DNA of 25,730 bases from Silvimonas sp. JCM 19000 (GTDB lineage: Bacteria > Pseudomonadota > Gammaproteobacteria > Burkholderiales > Chitinibacteraceae): the NCBI GenBank assembly GCA_001313065.1, contig BBFD01000019.1, positions 1 to 25,730 of the forward strand, given 5' to 3'. Below, piece by piece: positions 17,393 to 25,730 of the stretch. The position numbers were made by a program, and so were the translations under genes. Numbering within the stretch: position 1 is the first letter of the stretch; each line of letters starts with the position of its first letter. The notes beneath the pieces were generated by a model. It was not told the origin of the DNA. It did not search any database and saw only the letters and a list, made by a program, of their open reading frames with translations.

Positions 17393-18189
17393 GTGTCAGA
17401 CCTGGAACTGCTCAACCGACTGTGTGATCTTGCCCGTGATGTTGCTGCGCAAGAGGTCATGCCACGATTTCTGAACGTGGCCAGTGGCCGCAAGCAGGAT
17501 GGCAGCCTGTTTACTGAGGCCGATCTATCCAGTCAGGCCGCATTGGTCAAAGCGCTGCCCCAGCTGGCCCCGCATCCGGTCTTGGGCGAAGAGATGACCA
17601 CGCATGAGCAGCTCGATCTGCTCAACCACCATCGTGATGGCCTGTGGGTGGTGGATCCCATTGATGGCACCACCAACTTTGTGCACGGCCTGCCGTTTTT
17701 TGCGATCTCGATTGCTTGATGCGCGAAGGCAAATCGGTGCTGGGCGTGGTGTATATGCCGGTGACGGACGAATGTTTTAGCGCAGCCGCAGGCCATGGCG
17801 CCTGGCTGAACGGCCAACCGCTGCCGCTGACCAGCCCGGACATCGTCAGTGGCGACGGCATTGCGCTGGTCGACACCAAATATCTAACCGGCCGCCTGCC
17901 CGCGCGCGTGGTCACCGTCGCCCCATTCAGCAGCCATCGCAATTTTGGCGCCTCCACCGTGGACTGGTGCTATCTGGCTGCCGGTAAGGTCGACATGATG
18001 TTGCACGGTTCGCAAAAGCTATGGGATTACGCGGCAGGCGCGCTGATTGCCGAAGAAGCCGGTTGCAGCCTGGCCACGTTCCATCACGACAATTATTGGG
18101 AAGACGTGCAGATGCAACGCTCGGTGATCGCGGCGCGCACCCCCGAGCTGTTCGCGCCGTGGCTGCATTGGGTGCGCTCTAACCTCTAA
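17393..18189 (+). CDS. Inositol monophosphatase family protein, one frameshift
   Basis: Mg2+-dependent phosphatase of the IMPase/SuhB/HisN superfamily. The start is the GTG at 17393 (SDLELLNRLCDLARDVAAQ), with GGAG seven bases upstream. The metal-binding Glu lies in VLGEEM, the hallmark WVVDPIDGTTNFVHGLPFFAIS near residue 85, and the second motif WDYAAGALIAEEAG near residue 215. A missing T near 17716 breaks the frame; SIALMREGKSVLGVVYMP is restored by one base. The length of about 265 residues is typical. The exact substrate cannot be told: inositol-1-phosphate, histidinol phosphate and other sugar phosphates are all possible in this superfamily. Confidence 0.85.
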
Positions 18190-18315
18190 CCAGGCGCGAA
18201 CCGCAACACGCATAGGGTGGGTCCAGACCCACCAGGTAAAGCCGCATGCATGGATCTCTGCACGTGGCTAATGGCTTTGAGGGGTGGGTCTAGACCACCC
18301 CATGCCGCGCCTGGT
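18189..18315. repeat. Nested palindromic intergenic repeat
   Basis: An outer 10-bp inverted repeat ACCAGGCGCG (18189-18198) / CGCGCCTGGT (18306-18315) encloses two palindromes: GGTGGGTC-CA-GACCCACC (18216-18233) and GGGGTGG-GTCTAGAC-CACCCC (18281-18301). Both share the core GGTGGGTCNAGAC, once in each half of the unit. It lies between two converging genes, a typical place for REP-like elements, and could also act as a bidirectional terminator. Confidence 0.6.
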
Positions 18316-18318
18316 GAG

Positions 18319-19306
18319 TTACAACCCGCGCTCAAACGGGTACACCAGATCCAGCCCGGCGCGGGCATGGTCCAGCAGCCGGATCATGGCGCGCGACACG
18401 TCGTGCGACACAATCGGGCTTTGCAGTTTGCCTGTGCGCAGCAGATCGCAAAAAATGCGCGGTCTCGTAGTTCAACCCGCTGCCCACGATGTCTTCCGAC
18501 AACTCCACCACACGGCCGTCCTTGTAGTGGATGCTGGCGCGTTGCGGGCTCCACCATTTTTTTTCATGGATCACCACGTGGCCACCCGGTGCGGCCAGCA
18601 TCGCATCGCCCGCGCCGTCAACGCCCAGCCCGCAATAGATTTGCGACCAGCCTTGGGCATGCTGGCTGTTGACTGCGGCAAAGGTATCCACACCGCGCAC
18701 CACTTTGCCCTGGGTCTGCACATTGGTGGCGTCGCCGAGGAAAGAAACGGCCAGATATGCACCATAAATGCCGATGTCCAGCAGCCCGCCACCCGCCATA
18801 TCGGCACGGTACAGATTGTGTTCCATCGGCACGTCGGGGCTGGCAAAGCCCGCGCGCACAAACTGGATATCGCCGATCGGATCCGCTGCCAGCGCATCAC
18901 GCAGCTTGCTGAACAGCGGATAAAACGGTGGCTTCATCGCTTCCATAAACAGCTTGCGATGCACCGCGGCATGCGCCAACACGGCTTCGAGTTCACCCAG
19001 GCTGGTCGCCGCTGGCTTCTCACTCAGCACGGCTTTGCCTGCCTGCAGCGCCGCGATGCTGTATTGCGCGTGGCTGGTATGTGGCGTGCCGATGTAGACC
19101 GCGTCGATATCGCTGGCCAGCAAATCTTCCAGCGATGCCGCAGCGGTGGCGCCAAATGCCTGCGCATATTGCTGCGCGTTTTCCGGATTGCGGCTCCACG
19201 CCGTCACCAGCTGCGCATTGGGCACATCCTTCAAACCTTCGGCAAACCGGCGTGCAATGCCGCCGCTACCAATCACACCAAAACGTACCAGGTCCGTGTT
19301 CGCCAT
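18319..19306 (-). CDS. Gfo/Idh/MocA-family oxidoreductase, C-terminus frameshifted
   Basis: NAD(P)-dependent sugar or polyol dehydrogenase family; substrate unknown. The start is the ATG at 19306 (MANTDLVRFGVIGSGGIARRF), with the Rossmann motif GxGxxA at residues 13-18. The family motif EKPAATS follows VYIGTPHTSHAQY, and GGGLLDIGIYGAYLAVSFLG leads into the C-terminal sheet. The T8 run at 18556-18563 keeps frame. The A6 run at 18450-18455 breaks it: A5 restores YETAHFCDLLRTGK and a C-terminus ending VYPFERGL with a stop at 18319-18321, giving about 329 residues. It lies 80 bases downstream of metW on the same strand but is functionally unrelated to it as far as can be seen. Confidence 0.85.
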
Positions 19307-19387
19307 GCTTGTCCTCGTCCTTATTTGTTTGATGTCGCATTCGAGCGCTGCGTTGCAACATAAGTTCTAGTCAGCTTGCTGTCTACG

Positions 19388-20015
19388 TCAGTCTTTTTTT
19401 TCAAAGCGCATCAGCGCCAGGCTGCCGCGCAGATTGGGCAGTACATGAATGCGCGCATTCTGATGCATCACCACCTGGCCCGTGGCGTGCATGCCCAGTT
19501 TGTTGAGCAGGCGCCCAAAGTCATACACCGTGCACAGGTGGATGTTGGGCGTGTTGTACCACTCATAGGGGATGGTCTCGGACACCGGCATGCGCCCCAG
19601 CGCCAGTTGCCAACGGTTCTCCCAAAAAACCGAAATTGGGAAAGGTGACGATGCCGGTGCGGCCGACGCGCAGCATTTCGTTAAGGATGTTCTCGATGTT
19701 GTGCATGGCTGGATAGTCAGCGACAACACCACAAAATCGAAACTGCCATCCTCAAACGTACCGAGGCCGCTTTCCAGATCGGACTGGATGACGTTAACGC
19801 CATGCTCCACGCACGCCGTTACGCCAGCCACATCGATCTCGACGCCATAACCACGCACGCGCTTGTTGGCCGCCAGCCAGTGCAGCAACGAGCCATCGGC
19901 GCAGCCCAGATCAAGCACATTGCTGTCGGCCGGAATCCAGTCGGCCACATTGCGCAAATCGGGGCGCAGGTCTTTGTGCTGGTTTTTTGATAGCAGGATG
20001 GTGAACGGCGCTCAT
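19388..20015 (-). CDS. metW: Methionine biosynthesis protein MetW, frameshifted
   Basis: MetW is a SAM-binding-fold partner found beside MetX in proteobacteria and is needed with it for homoserine acylation in some of them. The start is the ATG at 20015 ([10 protein letters not shown]), which overlaps the metX stop as ATGA, indicating coupled translation. Shortening T6 19983-19988 to T5 links to [18 protein letters not shown], then the motif [17 protein letters not shown] missing base near 19707 and A6 19624-19629 (to A5) restore [20 protein letters not shown] and [11 protein letters not shown]. The end is [12 protein letters not shown] (A8 at the stop, frame kept). The length of about 205 residues is typical. 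Confidence 0.9.
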
Positions 20016-21148
20016 GCGTTGATCTCCGCGGCAACGCGGTTCAGATACGCCCGCATGATGTTGATATAAGGCGCGTCTTCCATCAGGAAGGCATCGTGGC
20101 CATGGCGCGATTCAATCTCGGCATAGCTGACTTCCTTGCGTGCATCCAGCAAGGCTTTGACGATCTCGCGCGAACGCGCCGGCGAAAAGCGCCAATCCGA
20201 GGTAAACGACACCACCAGAAATTTCGCCACGGCCTGGCGCAAGGCTCGGTCAGATCGCCATCGTAATGGCGCGCCGGATCAAAATAATCCAGCGCTTGGT
20301 CATCAGCAGATAGGTATTGGCGTCGAAGTAATCCGAGAACTTGTCGCCTGATAACGCAGATACGATTCGATTTCGAATTCAACGTCATAGCCATACAGAT
20401 ATTCGCCACTGCGCAGCAAGCGGCCGAATTTCTCGCCCATGCCGTCGTCGCTCAGATAGGTGATATGGCCGAGCATGCGCGCCAGACGCAGGCCGCGGCG
20501 TGGCACGGTGTTGTGCGCGTAGTAATCGCCGCCATGAAAATCCGGGTCGGTCAGGATGGCCTGGCGCGCCACGTCATTGAATGCGATGTTCTGCGCGGTC
20601 AGCTTGGGGGCCGAGGCGATCACCAGCGCATGGCGCACGCGCTCGGGGTAACTGATGGTCCAGCGCAGCGCCTGCATGCCGCCAAGGCTGCCGCCGATAA
20701 TGGCGGCGAAGCGATAAATGCCCAGCTGATCAGCCAGCCGAGCCTGGGTCTCTACCCAGTCGCGCACCAGCACCAGCGGAAAACTCGAGCCATACGGCTT
20801 GCCGGTGGCGGGGTCGATGCTGGACGGGCCGGTCGAACCATGACACCCGCCCAGGTTATTCAGGCCAATCACAAAAAAAACGGTTGGTATCGATCGGCTT
20901 GCCCGGCCCGACCATGTTGTCCCACCAGCTGCGTTCTTGTCGCTTTCCTGGTAGCGTCCGGCCACATGGTGATGCCCCGACAGCGCGTGGCAGATCAGGA
21001 TGGCGTTGGATTTTTTCGGCGTTCAGCGTGCCGTAGGCTCGTAGACCAGTTCATAACGCGGCAACACAACGCCGCTGGAGAGTGCAATCGGCGTGTCGAA
21101 CACCGCCGTTTGCGGTGTGACCAGACCAACACTGCCAGAACCTTGCAT
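20012..21148 (-). CDS. metX: Homoserine O-acyltransferase MetX, multiply frameshifted
   Basis: Acylates homoserine from acetyl- or succinyl-CoA in the first committed step of methionine synthesis; which acyl donor cannot be read here with certainty. The start is the ATG at 21148 ([20 protein letters not shown]), with AGGAATC upstream. Repaired landmarks are [68 protein letters not shown], the nucleophile motif [10 protein letters not shown], and the C-terminal SDWRFSP (Asp) and HGHDAFL (His) of the triad. Indels lie near 21043, 21011-21016 (T6), 20930, 20873-20880 (A8), 20350, 20300 and 20245. The length of about 380 residues is typical. It leads the metX-metW operon. Confidence 0.93.
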
Positions 21149-21353
21149 GGGTGATTCCTGTGTACTGTGCGGGCCGCCCGCGTACGGGCCCCGGCGTGAG
21201 CGAGTGGATGATTTTATCCAATGCCGCCGCCCCTCGCATCAAGCAATCACCGCAGGCGCCGCACCAGATCAAGTCGGGCGCGCATCCGGGCGCGCTTGTG
21301 TTGGGGTGCCAGGTTGGCGATCATAGCGCCCTGTCCTTTCTGCGCTCTTGATC

Positions 21354-22110
21354 ATGCCCACACTCGGCGTTGCCCTGATTACCAAAAACGCCGCCGCGCA
21401 CCTGGCGCAATGCTTGCAGGCTGTGGCCTGGGCCGATCGCATTGTGGTGCTGGATAGCGGCAGCACTGATGCCACGCTGGAGATTGCGCGGGCGCACGGT
21501 GCCGAGGTGCATATCAACGCGCAATGGCCCGGCTTTGGTCCGCAAAAAAAATCGTGTGCTGGCCTTGCTCGATACCGACTGGATATTGGCGATTGATGCC
21601 GATGAAGTCGTCAGCCCGCAACTGGCGGGTTCGGTGCAACAACGCGTGGCCGATACGCAAACGCCGGGCGACGTCTACAGCTTGTCGCGGTTGTCCAACT
21701 ATTGCGGGCGCTGGATGAAACACTCCGGCTGGTATCCCGATCATGTCGCGCGTTTGTTCCGCCGCGGCACCGCGCATTATTCGGACGATCTGATCCACGA
21801 ACGCCTGGTCTATCAGGGTGATGCGCCGGCGCTCGACGGTGAATTGCTGCATTACTCGTTTGATAACCTCGATCAGGTGCTGGACAAGGTAAACCGCTAT
21901 TCCGCCGCCGGGGCCGAGCAACGTTTGCAGCGCGGCCAGCGTGCGTCGCTGGGCAAGGCGGTGTTCAAAGGCTGCTGGACCTTTGTGCGCACCTATCTTT
22001 TCAAGGCCGGTTTTCTGGACGGGCGCGAAGGTTTTATCCTGGCGGTATCGAATGCCGAAGGCGCGTACTACCGTTATCTCAAACTCATGTATCTGCAAGA
22101 ACGCCCGTGA
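21354..22110 (+). CDS. Glycosyltransferase family 2 (LPS core WaaE/LgtF-like), one frameshift
   Basis: The start is the ATG at 21354 (MPTLGVALITKNAAAHLAQ). It has the GT-A layout of beta-1,4-glucosyltransferases acting on the LPS inner core: ALITKN, WADRIVVLDSGSTDATLEIA, WPGFGPQKN, DWILAIDADEVVSPQL with the DxD motif, then GRWMKHSGWYPDHVARLFRRG and HERL. The A8 run at 21544-21551 breaks the frame; A7 restores GPQKNRVLALLDTDW. The total is about 251 residues. Its TGA overlaps the GTG of the next glycosyltransferase (GTGA), so the two are probably coupled and act on the same glycan. The sugar and acceptor are inferred from family only. Confidence 0.8.
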
Positions 22111-23052
22111 AACTCGCCATCATTGTTTCAACCTACAACCGCATCGATGCGCTCAACGCGGTGCTGAGCGCGCTGGCGCAACAGACCGGCGTGAGCGCGG
22201 GCGACTGGGAAGTCCTGGTGCCGACGACGGCTCCGGCCCGGCTACGCGCCAGTGCATCGAGAGCTGGCAACAGCGCTTTCCATGCCGACTGGACCATGTC
22301 TGGCATGCAGACACCGGCTTCCGGCTGGCGGCCATCCGCAATCTGAGCGTCGGCCGCACCCGCGCCGATTACCTGGTGTTTCTGGATGGCGATTGTGTGC
22401 CATTCCCGGACTTTGTCGCACAGCATCGGGCGCTGGCGGAACATGGCTGGTTTGTGGCCGGCAATCGTGTCTTGCTGAGCGAACGCTTTACCCCCGAACT
22501 GCTGGCCTCGGCCGAGCCGGCTGCGCCGATCCACTGGAATGCCCTGCAATGGCTGGCGGCGCGCTACGGCGGCAAAGCCAATCGCGGCTGGCCGTGGCTA
22601 CGACTGGGACTGCGCCAGATGCGCAAACGCCGGCCCACCCGTTGGCAGGTGCTGAAGGCTGCAATATCGGCGTATGGCGCAGTGATTTTCTGGCGGTGGA
22701 TGGCTTTGATGAAGCGTTCTCGGGCTGGGGGCATGAAGATTCGGACTTTGCCATCCGCCTGATCCGCGCCGGACTCAAGCTCAAGGACGGTCGCTTTGCG
22801 GTGCCGGTGCTGCATCTGTGGCACAAGGAAAACGACCGCAGCCAACAACCGGAAAACCAGCGCCGCCTGCAGGCGACCCTGAACGGCAATCACACACGGG
22901 CCGAACGGGGCTTAAGCCAATATGCCAGTGCGAACACCCGCAATCAGGCCACTGATATCCAGGCGCGGGGGGCAGCACCTGACTCGGCGCCAGCCGCGTG
23001 CATGCAGCCCACAGCGCTCAGCCGATGTACATCAAGCAGACTGAGAGCGTGA
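22107..23052 (+). CDS. Glycosyltransferase family 2 with C-terminal galactosyltransferase-type domain, frameshifted
   Basis: The start is the GTG at 22107 (MKLAIIVSTYNRIDALNAVLSALAQQ), overlapping the previous stop. A missing base near 22217 restores WEVLVADDGSGPATRQ. Next come HVWHADTGFRLAAIRNLSV and the DxD motif VFLDGDCVPFPDF. A second missing base near 22651 restores GCNIGVWRSDFLAVDGFDEAFSGWGHEDSDFAIRLI (shown in part), the Glyco_transf_7C-type catalytic end with GWGHED. RAERGLSQY near 22915 looks like the natural family ending; the assembled frame runs on to 23052 and into the 3' end of the opposite transporter gene, so the true stop is uncertain. Probably a cell-surface glycan enzyme. 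Confidence 0.75.
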
Positions 23053-23947
23053 CCAAAGACCCCAGCGTGGACACCAGAATCACACTCGACACCACCGCCG
23101 CCTCGCGCCGATAAAACTCGGCCAGCATAAACGGGCCGGTTCCGGTGGGTAGCGCGCTCAGTAGCAAGGCCGAGTTGGCCCACAGCGGCGGCAGATGCAA
23201 GACGCGGAACGCCAGAAACCACGTCAGCAGCGGCTGGATAATCAGCTTGGCCACCACCAGCGCGATCGAACCATCGCGCTTGCCTTCCTGTTTTTTTGCG
23301 CCAGGAACAAGCCCAATGCGACCAGGGCGCACGGGCTGGCGGCACCACCCAGCAATTTCATGAAGGTATGTACGGCACCGGGCAAAGGCTGACCGCTGGC
23401 CGCCCAGCAAGCGCCCAGGATGGGCGAGACGATCAGCGGGTTGCTGGCCAGCGCCTTCAGCACTTTGAATAGCGCGTGATGCAGTTTCTTTTCGGTCTGC
23501 AGCCCCACTTCGATGCACACCACCGCCACACCAAACAGCACGCACACCACGATCAAGGTGGCGAGCAAAGCCGGCTCCAGACTGTCCTGACCCAGCGCCA
23601 GCACACACAGCGGAATGCCGATAAATCCGGTATTGGCATACGAGGCGCTCAGGCTATCGATACTCGCATCGACCAGCCGCCGTTGCTGACGCAAACGCCC
23701 CAGTAACGTAATCACGAACACAGCGGCCGAACCCGCACCAAACGCCAACAAAAAAACCCGGCTGCCACACTTGTTGCCAACTGGATGCGGCGGTCACATC
23801 AAACAACAGCGCGGGTAGACCAAGCCAGACCACAAAGCGGTTGAGTTCAGACGAAGCAGCCGGGCCGAGCTTGCCGCTGCGGCGGCAGATATAGCCCGCC
23901 AGGATAAGCGCAAAGACCGGCAAAACAGCGTGGATGACGGCGGACAT
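23018..23947 (-). CDS. AEC family transporter, two homopolymer frameshifts
   Basis: Auxin-efflux-carrier-type permease; bacterial members export or import small organic acids. The start is the ATG at 23947 (MSAVIHAVLPVFALILAGYICRRSG). About ten membrane segments are seen; typical marks are ELNRFVVWLGLPALLF, SYANTGFIGIPLCVLALG, NPLIVSPILGACWAASG and ALPTGTGPFMLAEFY. A7 23750-23756 to A6 restores WQPGFLLAFGAGSAAVF, and T7 23291-23297 to five restores FLAQKQEGKRDGS. The length of about 308 residues is normal. It is divergent from a LysR gene 104 bases away, the usual layout for LysR control. Confidence 0.88.
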
Positions 23948-24051
23948 GGGGGCGCAGAGCCAAAGAAGAATGCGGAAGACGCCAGCTTAACCATCGCTAT
24001 CCATGCCGACCAATGCTATATAGAGGGCGGATTGATACCGGATAAGCATCG
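23948..24051. promoter_or_regulatory. Divergent AEC-lysR intergenic region
   Basis: This 104-bp gap holds both promoters and presumably the LysR binding site. A palindrome-like ATGCTATATAG lies near 24012-24025. I could not single out a convincing T-N11-A site. Confidence 0.35.
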
Positions 24052-24930
24052 ATGCTGGAGACTCGTCAGCTGCAATACTTTGTGGCGCTCGCCGACACGC
24101 TGCACTTCGGCCGCGCCGCCGAACAACTGCACATGACCCAACCGCCCTTATCGCGCCAGATTGCCGCACTGGAACAGCAACTGGGCGTGCGCTTGCTGGT
24201 GCGTAATTCGCGCAGTGTGGCATTAACGACAGCGGGTCGGCGTTTGCATGCCGAGGCCACACAGATTCTGGCTGCGCTGGCGCAGGCCGAACGCGTGACC
24301 CGTTCCACGGCGCAGGGTGAGCTGGGGGAAATACGGGTGAGCTTTACCATGGCGGCAGCGTGGAACGTGCTGCCAACCTTGCTCAAAACCTGGCAGCACG
24401 GTGCGCCCGGCATTACGGTCACGCTGCGCGAGGTGACGCCCGATGTGTTGGCCGACGCGCTGGCGCGGGGCGAGACCGATCTGGCGATTACTTTTCCGTG
24501 GCGGCAACCCAGCTTGCTGCACTATCAGTCGCTGTTTAAAGAGCCCTTGTGCGCGGTGCTGCCCGCCGCGCACACGCTGGCACAACAAAGCACGCTGGAT
24601 GTGCGTTCGCTGGCGGCCGAGCCGTTTATTACTTTTCCGCGCGAGGTAGCGCCCGCCTTGTATGACGCGGTATTCGGCTGCTGTATGCAGCATGGCTTTG
24701 CCCCGCGCATCCAGCTGGAAACCCGCTTGCAACAAACCATCGTCAATCTGGTGGCGGAAGGCCTGGGCGTGGCATTGGTACCCGCGTCGATGCGCAAAAT
24801 GCAGCTGGCCGGCGCGGTGTTTATCCCGCTGGCTGACAGTCCTGAAGTCGAGCTGGGCTTAAGCTGGAGCGCGCATAACGATAATCCCTGCCTGCCGGTG
24901 TTGTTAGCGCTCACGCCGGCCCCATCTTGA
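24052..24930 (+). CDS. LysR-family transcriptional regulator
   Basis: Intact, 292 residues. The start is the ATG at 24052 (MLETRQLQYFVALADTLHFGRAAEQLHMTQPPLSRQIAALEQQLG, shown as the family's HTH at about residues 1-60). The second half is a periplasmic-binding-like effector domain, with IRVSFTMAAAWNVLPTLLKTW, AITFPWRQ and LVAEGLGVALVPASM. The N-terminus resembles the BenM/CatM-like subgroup in its LxxLxYFVAxAxxLHFGRAA pattern. It is divergent from the AEC transporter, which it likely controls, and is followed closely by a flavin-reductase-like gene that may be co-transcribed. The effector molecule is unknown. Confidence 0.95.
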   Translation: MLETRQLQYFVALADTLHFGRAAEQLHMTQPPLSRQIAALEQQLGVRLLVRNSRSVALTTAGRRLHAEATQILAALAQAERVTRSTAQGELGEIRVSFTMAAAWNVLPTLLKTWQHGAPGITVTLREVTPDVLADALARGETDLAITFPWRQPSLLHYQSLFKEPLCAVLPAAHTLAQQSTLDVRSLAAEPFITFPREVAPALYDAVFGCCMQHGFAPRIQLETRLQQTIVNLVAEGLGVALVPASMRKMQLAGAVFIPLADSPEVELGLSWSAHNDNPCLPVLLALTPAPS

Positions 24931-24959
24931 GCACACTTGCCTTCCAGGAAAACGCTGCC

Positions 24960-25522
24960 ATGCCTCAAACCGTCGAGCTCGCCAAATCGTATCGTCTGCT
25001 TAACCACGGCCCCACCGTGCTGGTCACCAGCGCGCATGGCGGCAAACAGAATGTGATGGCCGCAGCGTGGGCGATGCCGCTCGATTTTGCGCCGGCCAAA
25101 ATGCTGGTCATCATCGACAAAAAGACCGCCACGCGTGGCTTGATTGAAGCGTCGGGAGAGTTTGCCCTTAATATCCCCAGCCGTGCGCTGGCGGAGGCCA
25201 CGCTCAAGGTGGGCTCGGTGTCGGGGGCAGAGGTGGACAAGTTTGCGGCAGCGGGTTTGACCACATTTGCCAGCAGCGAAATCGGCGCGCCCCTGATTGA
25301 GGGCTGCCTGGCTGGCTGGAATGCAAGGTGATTCCTGAGCCGCACAATCAAGAAGCGTATGACATGTTTATTGGCGAGGTGGTGGCGGCGCACGCCGACC
25401 CGCGCGTGTTCAATAACGGCCACTGGCAACACGATGAAGGCGTGCCGCGCTCCATCCATTACATCGCCGGCGGCTCGTTCTTTGAGACGGGCGATATCTT
25501 TGAAATCAAATCCGAGCGCTGA
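24960..25522 (+). CDS. Flavin reductase family protein, one frameshift
   Basis: FMN-binding split-barrel protein of the flavin-reductase-like family. The start is the ATG at 24960 (MPQTVELAKSYRLLNHGPTVLVTS), with AGGAAA eight bases upstream; the earlier TTG at 24927 overlaps lysR and is less likely. FMN-site text is NVMAAAWAMPLDFAPAKMLV and TRGLIEASGEFALNIPS. A missing base near 25317 breaks the frame; WLECKVIPEPHNQEAYDMFIGEVVAAHADPR (in part) restores it. The C-terminus is HYIAGGSFFETGDIFEIKSER. The total is about 188 residues. It lies 30 bases after lysR on the same strand. Its partner oxygenase or substrate is not visible. Confidence 0.88.
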
Positions 25523-25533
25523 TCTGCGCTGAG

Positions 25534-25558
25534 GGGATCACGCGTGCAGCGTGATCCC
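25534..25558. terminator. Hairpin between converging genes
   Basis: A perfect 10-bp stem, GGGATCACGC / GCGTGATCCC, with loop GTGCA, lies between the flavin-reductase gene and the convergent Lys/Ala-rich gene. There is no T tail on either side, so it is a candidate terminator by position and stem quality only. Confidence 0.5.
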
Positions 25559-25570
25559 GCATCCACGATG

Positions 25571-25730
25571 TTATTTAGCCTTTGCCTTGGGCGTGGCCTT
25601 GCTGGCGGCCGCCTTGGGCTTGGCTTCGGCCTTGCTGGCGCCTGCCGGTTTCAGCGCGGCTGATTTGGTGGCGGCGGGCTTTGCGCTCGCCGCTTTGGCG
25701 CTGCTCGATTTTGCCGTCGCCGTTTTTGCG
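25571..25730 (-). CDS. Lys/Ala-rich C-terminal tail (histone H1-like or phasin-like), cut by window edge
   Basis: Only the last 53 codons are present; the stop is TAA at 25571-25573. The translation is almost entirely Ala, Lys, Pro and Ser with AKPK and KAKAK units (for example AEAKPKAAASKATPKAKAK). Such tails occur on bacterial histone-H1-like DNA-binding proteins, on AlgP-type proteins and on some betaproteobacterial phasins. The N-terminal domain that would decide lies outside the window. Confidence 0.7.
   Translation of the reverse strand, partial: AKTATAKSSSAKAASAKPAATKSAALKPAGASKAEAKPKAAASKATPKAKAK

Noticed and set aside
1..25730. Programmed frameshifting or transcriptional slippage as the cause of the many A/T-run breaks
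   Set aside because: The breaks are too many, hit unrelated core genes, and are mixed with single missing G/C bases; sequencing or assembly error is simpler.

Overview
The window looks like a chromosomal segment of a GC-rich betaproteobacterium. Neisseriales / Chitinibacteraceae-like is my guess, from the metX-metW pair, the NhaD-like antiporter and the general protein style; I could not test this. Two domains are visible. The left part (1 to about 11.15 kb) is a mosaic, partly very AT-rich accessory region that ends at an integrase next to a tRNA-Lys(CTT) gene. The right part (about 11.15 to 25.73 kb) is GC-rich core chromosome.

Accessory region. 1-674: 3' part of an alpha/beta hydrolase. 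755-1769 (minus): a membrane protein of a family linked to type VI secretion, preceded by a fragment resembling the C-terminus of a VasX-type effector. 1779-4142 (plus): a small membrane ORF, an HlyC-like toxin-activating acyltransferase and a secreted erythromycin-esterase-family protein. 4445-4573: an internally deleted IS3-family orfA. 4627-5395 (minus): an AT-rich membrane protein gene reconstructed across several homopolymer shifts. 5673-6390 (minus): an N-terminally truncated HlyD adaptor, with an orphan perfect FNR-type box upstream. 7120-9600: a replication module with a DUF6499-like regulator (plus) facing a filamentous-phage-type II/X replication initiator, a small overlapping ORF and an AlpA-like DNA-binding protein (minus). 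9729-10834: a tyrosine recombinase beside tRNA-Lys. I read the tRNA-proximal part as an integrated inovirus-like or satellite element at the end of a larger, decaying island.

Core region. KDG kinase (minus), glyoxalase I (plus), NhaD-like Na+/H+ antiporter (plus), phosphoketolase (plus), inositol-monophosphatase-family protein (plus), a Gfo/Idh/MocA oxidoreductase (minus), metX-metW (minus, ATGA overlap), two coupled family-2 glycosyltransferases (plus, GTGA overlap), an AEC transporter divergent from a LysR regulator, a flavin-reductase-like protein, and the Lys/Ala-rich tail of a protein cut by the window edge.

The most striking property is technical. Almost every gene, including core housekeeping genes such as metX, metW and kdgK, is broken by indels. 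Most are A/T runs of 6-8 that are one or two bases too long, plus single missing bases in short runs. Removing them restores family-typical proteins. I treat these as probable assembly errors and give spans for the reconstructed genes. True remnants (VasX fragment, orfA, N-truncated HlyD) are marked as pseudogenes.
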